Positions 4,143-8,167 of a stretch of 8,167 bases of DNA are shown piece after piece. The notes below the pieces were generated by a model, which did no database searches, was not told the DNA's origin, and was given only the letters and a program-made list of their open reading frames with translations. Both the position numbers and the translations under genes were made by a program. The first letter of the stretch is position 1. Every line of letters begins with the position of its first letter. Source of the DNA: Parcubacteria group bacterium GW2011_GWB1_42_6 (GTDB taxonomy: Bacteria > Patescibacteriota > Minisyncoccia > Portnoybacterales > GWB1-42-6); the NCBI GenBank assembly GCA_000997475.1, contig LCEC01000023.1, positions 1-8,167 of the forward strand, in the 5' to 3' direction.

Positions 4143-4996
4143 ACGATTAATAATAGCACAAGCAGAGCAATAATATAAATTGCGGGTTGTTGATAAAAAG
4201 CGGATTTGTATTTGGGATTCAGTTCCGCCAGGCGCTCATTGCCCGATTTATCGCGCGCCCTGACAAATATATAACTTTTCAGTTTTTGATCTTTCAAAAC
4301 ATATGGGCTTTCGGCCGGATTCCATCCCAAAAACCGGCTCAAAAATTTCCATCGGGTTTCTTTTATTTCATAACGCTCAATGCCCGATCCTTTGTCTTGG
4401 GTGGAAAAAACTAAAAACCATTTTCCCTCAAACACACCCGGGCTTTGGGCGATTTCAGGCTTAAAAACTTCCGGCTGTCCCGTGTCGTTTTCAGGCGAAG
4501 GTAAAAATGAAGAAACCAGATCTTGGTCGGAAATCGTGAATTCAAGATTTTTTACGTCCATTTGAATTTCCGCGCCGCTCCCGTCATTAATCAAAGCTTT
4601 GGCATTTTGAATTTGAATAATTCCCTGTCCTTTTTCTTTAGCTGAAAAAACCGCGGAAAAAATTAATCCGTTATTTCCCTCAAAGCCGCCCGGCGTAATT
4701 CCGGAAAAAATAATTTCATTTTCGGTTTGAATTCGCGGTTTTTCTATCCACAAATTGATTACGGAATTCGCGTCTTTTATCTCTTTTAATTCCAGTTTGT
4801 CCGAGGGGAAAATTATTTTTCCCTCAATGGCATTAATCTTGTCTCCTTGGGTATTAAGCAGAATGTTTGCCTGAAATTGCCGGCTGGCTTGGGTTCCGTC
4901 ATCTTTTTTCAAGAAATAAATTTCGGCGGCAAAAACCGAGTCTGCCGACAGGGCGAAAAACAAAATCAAAAAAAATATTTTTATTTTTAGCGTCAT
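4109..4996 (-). CDS. Short membrane-anchored cohesin-domain protein
   Basis: The 295-residue product has a signal peptide (1-23, cut after VFA). A cohesin-like domain follows at about 25-155, containing SVINLWIEKP, IIFSGITPGGFEG and ALINDGSG. An Ig-like module (about 188-260) carries STQDKGSGIERYEIK and FVRARDKSGN. A membrane helix (about 272-287) and a short basic tail end the protein. It is a smaller paralog of the next gene, sharing the NLW...P...I.F.GI and D..SGI..YEIK patterns in the same order but lacking the extra Ig modules and coiled coil. Family knowledge says cohesins bind dockerins. The ATG follows the dockerin gene by 9 bases, so the two are surely co-transcribed. No clear Shine-Dalgarno sequence is seen. 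Two cohesins with different lengths may give different reach from the membrane. Confidence 0.82.
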   Translation of the reverse strand: MTLKIKIFFLILFFALSADSVFAAEIYFLKKDDGTQASRQFQANILLNTQGDKINAIEGKIIFPSDKLELKEIKDANSVINLWIEKPRIQTENEIIFSGITPGGFEGNNGLIFSAVFSAKEKGQGIIQIQNAKALINDGSGAEIQMDVKNLEFTISDQDLVSSFLPSPENDTGQPEVFKPEIAQSPGVFEGKWFLVFSTQDKGSGIERYEIKETRWKFLSRFLGWNPAESPYVLKDQKLKSYIFVRARDKSGNERLAELNPKYKSAFYQQPAIYIIALLVLLLIVWRVKIKFFKK

Positions 4997-5005
4997 TTTA
5001 TGAAT

Positions 5006-6079
5006 TTAGCCGGTCCAATTATAAGCCATAATGCTGAAATCTTTCAGGTCGATTTTTCCGTCGGAGTTAAGATCCATATCGGCGGGCGGATTTTTTCTTT
5101 TATGCCAATAAGCAAGAATGGAAAAATCGATCAGGTTGGTTTTTCCGTCTTTGCTTAAATCCGATTTATTAAAAGCTCTTTCCGGAATCGAAAGCGTATT
5201 TTTCGTTCCGACTTTAAAACTTAAAACACTGGAGAAAGAGCTGATATCATCATCTTTGATCGCTCTGGCTTTGGCTGAATGGTCTCCGTAATCAATTTCC
5301 AAAGTATTAAATTTATAGAGCCAGCCGCCGTCATTTTGAACAGTTGTTTTTTTAACAATTTCTTTTTCCGAATTGATTAAGATGGCGATTTCGGCCTGGG
5401 GAATGCCGAATCCGAAAATATTCAGCGCTTCTCCCTTTTTGACCTCCGCTTTGTCCAGCGAGATTGTCGGAGGAATGAAAATTCCGCTTATCGTGGTGGC
5501 GGTTCCCGCTGTTACGGAAATTGAAAATGTATGAGTTATGGAGCGATTTCCTTTTTTATCTTCAGCCGAGACCCCAAAAATATAAGATCCGGGCGACAGG
5601 CCGGAAATGTTGATTTCAAAATTGGCATCCGGTCCGGCCGGCATTTCCGCCACTTTTTGAGCGTCTTTTAAAAGTGCGATTTTGCTTTCCGGATAGGCTT
5701 TTCCTTTAAAAATTGCTTGGGCGACAGTGGGAGCCGCAATGCTCCCTCCCCCTCCCCCTCCGCCGGGTTGAACGGCCGATGTCGGGGTAGGCGTTGCCGT
5801 AGGTATATTATTGCATTGGGAATCATTCATTTCGCAGGCGGGGTTGCAAGAAATCGCTCCTCCTGAAAATCCTTGAGTCTGACAAGTTGATCCCCCAAAA
5901 TCTTCGCCATCGCATTCCTCGCCGAATTCTTTTTCGTCATTTCCGCAGACTGAAATTTTTACGGTAAAAGTGACCGCGCTTGTGGTGTCAGCTGAAATAT
6001 TTTGAGAAAAAAAAATAAAACCGGCGATTAAAATAATCGCCAAAAAGAGCAAAAAAATAAACATTTTCTTTTCATTCAT
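5006..6079 (-). CDS. Secreted dockerin protein with Cys-rich and Ig-like modules
   Basis: The 357-residue protein starts with a hydrophobic export signal (about 6-30). A six-cysteine module follows (C45, C56, C66, C78, C82, C89), of the CGN..E.GE.CDG / TC...GF.GG...C...C type known from bacterial surface proteins. After a Thr/Pro linker and a seven-glycine run (106-112) come two Ig-like modules (about 120-195 and 203-295), then a C-terminal type I dockerin (307-357). Both calcium loops are intact: DLSKDGKTNLID and DLNSDGKIDLKD, each followed by an FSI.AY helix. It has no membrane helix after the signal, so it should be released or remain bound through the dockerin. Its start overlaps the previous stop (ATGA), and two cohesin genes follow, which makes a cognate pair likely. 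Confidence 0.88.
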   Translation of the reverse strand: MNEKKMFIFLLFLAIILIAGFIFFSQNISADTTSAVTFTVKISVCGNDEKEFGEECDGEDFGGSTCQTQGFSGGAISCNPACEMNDSQCNNIPTATPTPTSAVQPGGGGGGGSIAAPTVAQAIFKGKAYPESKIALLKDAQKVAEMPAGPDANFEINISGLSPGSYIFGVSAEDKKGNRSITHTFSISVTAGTATTISGIFIPPTISLDKAEVKKGEALNIFGFGIPQAEIAILINSEKEIVKKTTVQNDGGWLYKFNTLEIDYGDHSAKARAIKDDDISSFSSVLSFKVGTKNTLSIPERAFNKSDLSKDGKTNLIDFSILAYWHKRKNPPADMDLNSDGKIDLKDFSIMAYNWTG

Positions 6080-6708
6080 TCATTTTTATTCTCTTTTTTT
6101 CTAAGGCCGATTCCGATACTAAAAGAAAAAAATCTGCGCAATATCACAACCAGCAAAGCGGTGATAATAATCGCCGAAATCACATAGCTCCAGGGAGAAT
6201 AAAGTTTATAAAGAGAGCCAAGGCGATAATAAATCCCGACAAAGATATTCGCCGGCGCGACGGTAAAATAAAGCTTGGTGGCCGCGGCGATGCCGACGCT
6301 GGTCATCCCGTTTTCTGTCTTTTGGAGCGGTCGGCCTTGCAAAAAAGCGAAATAATCGCCCGGTTTGGCGCCTCTTATGGGCAAGGTCAGCTTAATTTGC
6401 ACCAATTGGCTCTGATCCGGCTCCAGATAAAATTGAGAAGGTTCAAATTTAAACCATTCTTTGGCTGGTCTTAACTCCGGTTGATCTTGATGGTAAGCAA
6501 TTTGAATGCCGTATTCAGACGGCTCATTTCCGGTATTTACCAGCACAAAATTGGGAAGCGTATAAATCAAGCCGGATTTTAATGGCTGGTCAACCTGAAT
6601 TTTTCCTATGCCCACGCCCACGCCGATTTTTGCCAAAGCCAAAAACGGCCCCGTTAAAAATATAGCAAACAACAAAGAGCCCCAAAATAATATAATGGCT
6701 TTTTTCAT
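6076..6708 (-). CDS. Membrane-anchored beta-sandwich protein, DUF916/PapD-like
   Basis: The 210-residue protein has an N-terminal export signal (1-26) and an extracytoplasmic beta domain (about 30-155) with PNFVLVNTGNEPSEYGI, EWFKFEPSQFYLEPDQSQLV and LPIRGAKPGDYFAF. A membrane helix follows (about 174-191), then a short basic tail. The pattern of a strand with a polar turn, a 'F.LEP..S..V.I...P' strand and a 'PGDY' strand is that of DUF916-type partners of WxL proteins and of PapD-like folds. I infer this from motif order only. The ATG lies 4 bases after the stop of the WTL-motif gene and the stop overlaps the dockerin start, so it is tightly coupled to both. It may hold the upstream secreted protein at the membrane. 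Confidence 0.7.
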   Translation of the reverse strand: MKKAIILFWGSLLFAIFLTGPFLALAKIGVGVGIGKIQVDQPLKSGLIYTLPNFVLVNTGNEPSEYGIQIAYHQDQPELRPAKEWFKFEPSQFYLEPDQSQLVQIKLTLPIRGAKPGDYFAFLQGRPLQKTENGMTSVGIAAATKLYFTVAPANIFVGIYYRLGSLYKLYSPWSYVISAIIITALLVVILRRFFSFSIGIGLRKKENKNE

Positions 6709-6712
6709 TCAT

Positions 6713-7294
6713 TTAGGGATTAGTGGGTGCGCTTGCCTGAACCGTTACCACGGCGCTTTGCTGGGTATAGACCGTGCTGGGATTCGGGGTATGCATTGAA
6801 AGTTGAAAATCGACTGTTCCGCTAATCGCCGTCAAATCTTCTGCCAATGTCGCCACATTTCCGACATCGTCTAAAGCGGTAAAATCGGCTCCGTAAACTC
6901 CGGATGTCGCACAGTCATTGTCGGTCTCGTTACAGAATTTATGCGTGTAATAATCCGGGGTGGAAGTTGCCGCGTCCAATGTCCAGTCGCCGGTGTCGGC
7001 GCTGTAGATATCAAAATTGGCTTTACTGCCGTCGTTGGTGGCGGTGATGCCGGTTGTAGAGAATAATGTCATCGTGCTTGAGGCGCTGTTGTTACTCATT
7101 GTTCCGTAAGCAAAACTGTTCTCTCCTCCCGTAATAGATATGGCATAATTAGACACTGTTACCGTTCCTGTAACTGTAGCCGTTTCCGCCGCCAGTGAAA
7201 ATACGGCAACCGCCATTCCGGCTAAAGCGACTAATACGACTGAAAAAATTATTTTATTCATCCCATTAGTTATTTTTTGCGTTATTTTTGTCAT
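6713..7294 (-). CDS. Secreted beta-rich protein with a Trp-x-Leu motif
   Basis: The 193-residue protein has a signal peptide (MTKITQ... to LAA, about residue 36) and one beta-rich domain with no membrane anchor. Landmarks are TVTVSNYAISI, FAYGTM, ANFDIYSADTGDWTL, a Cys pair in FCNETDNDC that may form a disulfide, and VDFQLSMHTPNPS near the end. The WTL motif and a DUF916-like partner next door recall WxL surface proteins of Gram-positive bacteria, but the C-terminal second WxL motif is missing, so homology is uncertain. The next product upstream (7597-8167) is a paralog. I chose the ATG at 7294; GAGGG lies 14 bases upstream, which is far. A GTG at 7315 and an ATG at 7261 are alternatives. It is the first gene of the operon. 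Confidence 0.75.
   Translation of the reverse strand: MTKITQKITNGMNKIIFSVVLVALAGMAVAVFSLAAETATVTGTVTVSNYAISITGGENSFAYGTMSNNSASSTMTLFSTTGITATNDGSKANFDIYSADTGDWTLDAATSTPDYYTHKFCNETDNDCATSGVYGADFTALDDVGNVATLAEDLTAISGTVDFQLSMHTPNPSTVYTQQSAVVTVQASAPTNP
6931..6987. repeat. 57-base near-identical segment shared with 7797-7853
   Basis: The segment matches 7797-7853 at 54 of 57 positions by my count, far above the similarity of the rest of the two paralogous genes. It encodes the WTLDAATSTPDYYTHKFCN region. At least two of the three differences leave the protein unchanged. Confidence 0.8.
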
Positions 7295-7384
7295 AATGAT
7301 TTTTTTAACCCTCACAAGACATATTTTTTTCCAAAAACATATTAAGATGTCTAACCAGGTTCATTAAGTTTTTCTAAAAAAACA

Positions 7385-7414
7385 AAAAACCCGATCGACC
7401 CAAGTCGGGTTTTT
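7385..7414 (-). terminator. Strong terminator between the two paralogous genes
   Basis: AAAAACCCGA (7385-7394) pairs perfectly with TCGGGTTTTT (7405-7414). On the minus strand the stem is followed by a long T-rich tract (to about 7375). It ends the transcript of the 7597-8167 gene before the five-gene operon, so the operon should need its own promoter in 7295-7384; I see no convincing one there. Confidence 0.85.
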
Positions 7415-7596
7415 AAAATGTAAAAATTGCGATTTTGATTTATTCTCTCGCAGACGAAAATTCTCTTTTTGAAAATCATAATTTTATTAATACACTAATT
7501 ATACATCAGAACGCCAAAAAAGTTATCCACACCATCTTTTCTTTTGAAGTATCATAAAATTGCATAATTTATGATTTGTGATATGCGTTATGCGAC
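7415..7596. other. AT-rich intergenic stretch with a DnaA-box match and a hairpin
   Basis: No gene is seen. A perfect DnaA-box match, TTATCCACA, occurs at 7523-7531. An AT-rich hairpin pairs ATCATAAA (7551-7558) with TTTATGAT (7568-7575), just after the stop of the minus-strand gene. A single box is not evidence of an origin. Confidence 0.4.
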
Positions 7597-8167
7597 TCAC
7601 GGGGCGCTTGCTTGAACCGTTACTATTGCGCTTTGCGTGGTATAGACTGAACTGGGGTTGGGAGTATGCATTGAGAGTTGAAAAGCGACGGTTTCGCCAA
7701 TTCCCACGCTACCCTTGAGTAATTGAGGGCTGGTTGTCAGAGCGATAAAACTGGCTCCATAAGGCCCTGACGCCAAACAATTATTATCGGTTTCGTTGCA
7801 GAATTTATGCGTGTAATAATCCGGAGTGGAAGTTGCCGCGTCTAATGTCCAGTTGGTGGTGTTGGCTCCGTAGATATAAAAATCCGCAATGGCATCGCCA
7901 TTGGTGGCAATAATTCCCGCCTCGCTCCATAATGTCAGCGTGCTTGAAGCGGTATTGTCATTCATTGTTCCATAAGAAAAATTTTCCGGGTCTATAGTGA
8001 CAGAGAAAACCGCGGCCGATGTTGCGCCTTGGCCTTCCAAACTTAAATCAGTTGGGTCGCCATTTTCATTTTGGGCTTTAACTTGCACTCCGTAGGTAGT
8101 TCCGGCAGTCAAAGGAGTCCCGCCGCCCCCTATAACCAAGCCGTCTAATTGATCATCTCTTAACCAA
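7597..8167 (-). CDS. Secreted Fn3 plus Trp-x-Leu-domain protein, 3' part only
   Basis: The frame is open to the window edge and gives 189 residues, so the 5' end is missing. The first 40 or so residues, with LDGLVIGG, TYGVQVKAQNENGDPTD and LSLEG, are the end of a fibronectin type III-like module. The rest (about 52-189) is the same beta domain as in the 6713-7294 product: FSYGTM, ADFYIYGANTTNWTL, the FCNETDNNC cysteine pair, and QLSMHTPNPSSVYT to VQASAP. This copy is fused to at least one Fn3 module, the other is stand-alone, as with large and small WxL proteins. A TTG within the frame at 8139 is not the real start, because coding similarity continues above it. It ends at a TGA and has its own terminator downstream. 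Confidence 0.8.
   Translation of the reverse strand, partial: WLRDDQLDGLVIGGGGTPLTAGTTYGVQVKAQNENGDPTDLSLEGQGATSAAVFSVTIDPENFSYGTMNDNTASSTLTLWSEAGIIATNGDAIADFYIYGANTTNWTLDAATSTPDYYTHKFCNETDNNCLASGPYGASFIALTTSPQLLKGSVGIGETVAFQLSMHTPNPSSVYTTQSAIVTVQASAP
7797..7853. repeat. Partner of the 57-base near-identical segment
   Basis: It pairs with 6931-6987 and has the same orientation. The two copies lie 866 bases apart, so they could recombine and delete the terminator and intergenic region between the paralogs. Confidence 0.8.

Noticed and set aside
7317..7352. AGACAT/ATGTCT inverted repeat as an operator for the operon
   Set aside because: Only 6 bp per arm with a 24-base gap in AT-rich sequence, and no convincing promoter beside it.
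7523..7531. Replication origin suggested by a perfect DnaA box
   Set aside because: Only one box is present, with no cluster, unwinding repeats or dnaA/dnaN neighbours. A single match can occur by chance.

Overview
The window looks like part of a Candidate Phyla Radiation (Patescibacteria, Parcubacteria-like) genome. The evidence is indirect: cohesin and dockerin modules of the type I know from CPR surface proteins, Ig-like and proline- or glycine-linker surface proteins ending in a single membrane helix, and very small GIY-YIG and DUF559 nuclease genes beside tRNA genes. TGA ends several genes here, so the code appears standard rather than the TGA=Gly code of Gracilibacteria/SR1. No rRNA, ribosomal protein or other phylogenetic marker is present, so the assignment stays an inference.

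Layout. (1) 1-822: a partial unknown gene leaving the window on the minus strand and a 112-residue unknown gene on the plus strand diverge from a shared control region that holds two promoter-like sites and a 12-base direct repeat. A terminator closes the plus-strand gene. (2) 823-2300: an accessory, tRNA-centred stretch, all on the minus strand. It holds an intact tRNA-Ile(GAU), an intact tRNA-Ala(UGC), two truncated tRNA halves, a GIY-YIG nuclease gene bounded by 22-base perfect inverted repeats, a DUF559 nuclease gene bounded by about 48-base imperfect inverted repeats, a nuclease-free palindrome of the same family, and several perfect hairpins. (3) 2349-7294: a compact minus-strand operon of five exported proteins. 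(4) 7597-8167: the 3' part of a gene for a second secreted protein, paralogous to the first operon product and separated from it by a strong terminator.

How the genes may work together. In transcription order the operon encodes a secreted beta-rich protein with a Trp-x-Leu motif, a membrane-anchored beta-sandwich protein resembling DUF916/PapD-type partners, a secreted dockerin protein, and two membrane-anchored cohesin proteins. Cohesin and dockerin bind each other in known systems. The operon therefore plausibly builds a surface complex in which the dockerin protein docks onto one or both anchored cohesins, while the first two products form a WxL-like pair. The long cohesin protein adds a cytoplasmic coiled-coil tail. 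No enzyme domain is visible, which argues for adhesion or surface architecture rather than a cellulosome.

The most unusual parts are this operon and the paired minimal nuclease cassettes sitting against broken tRNA genes.
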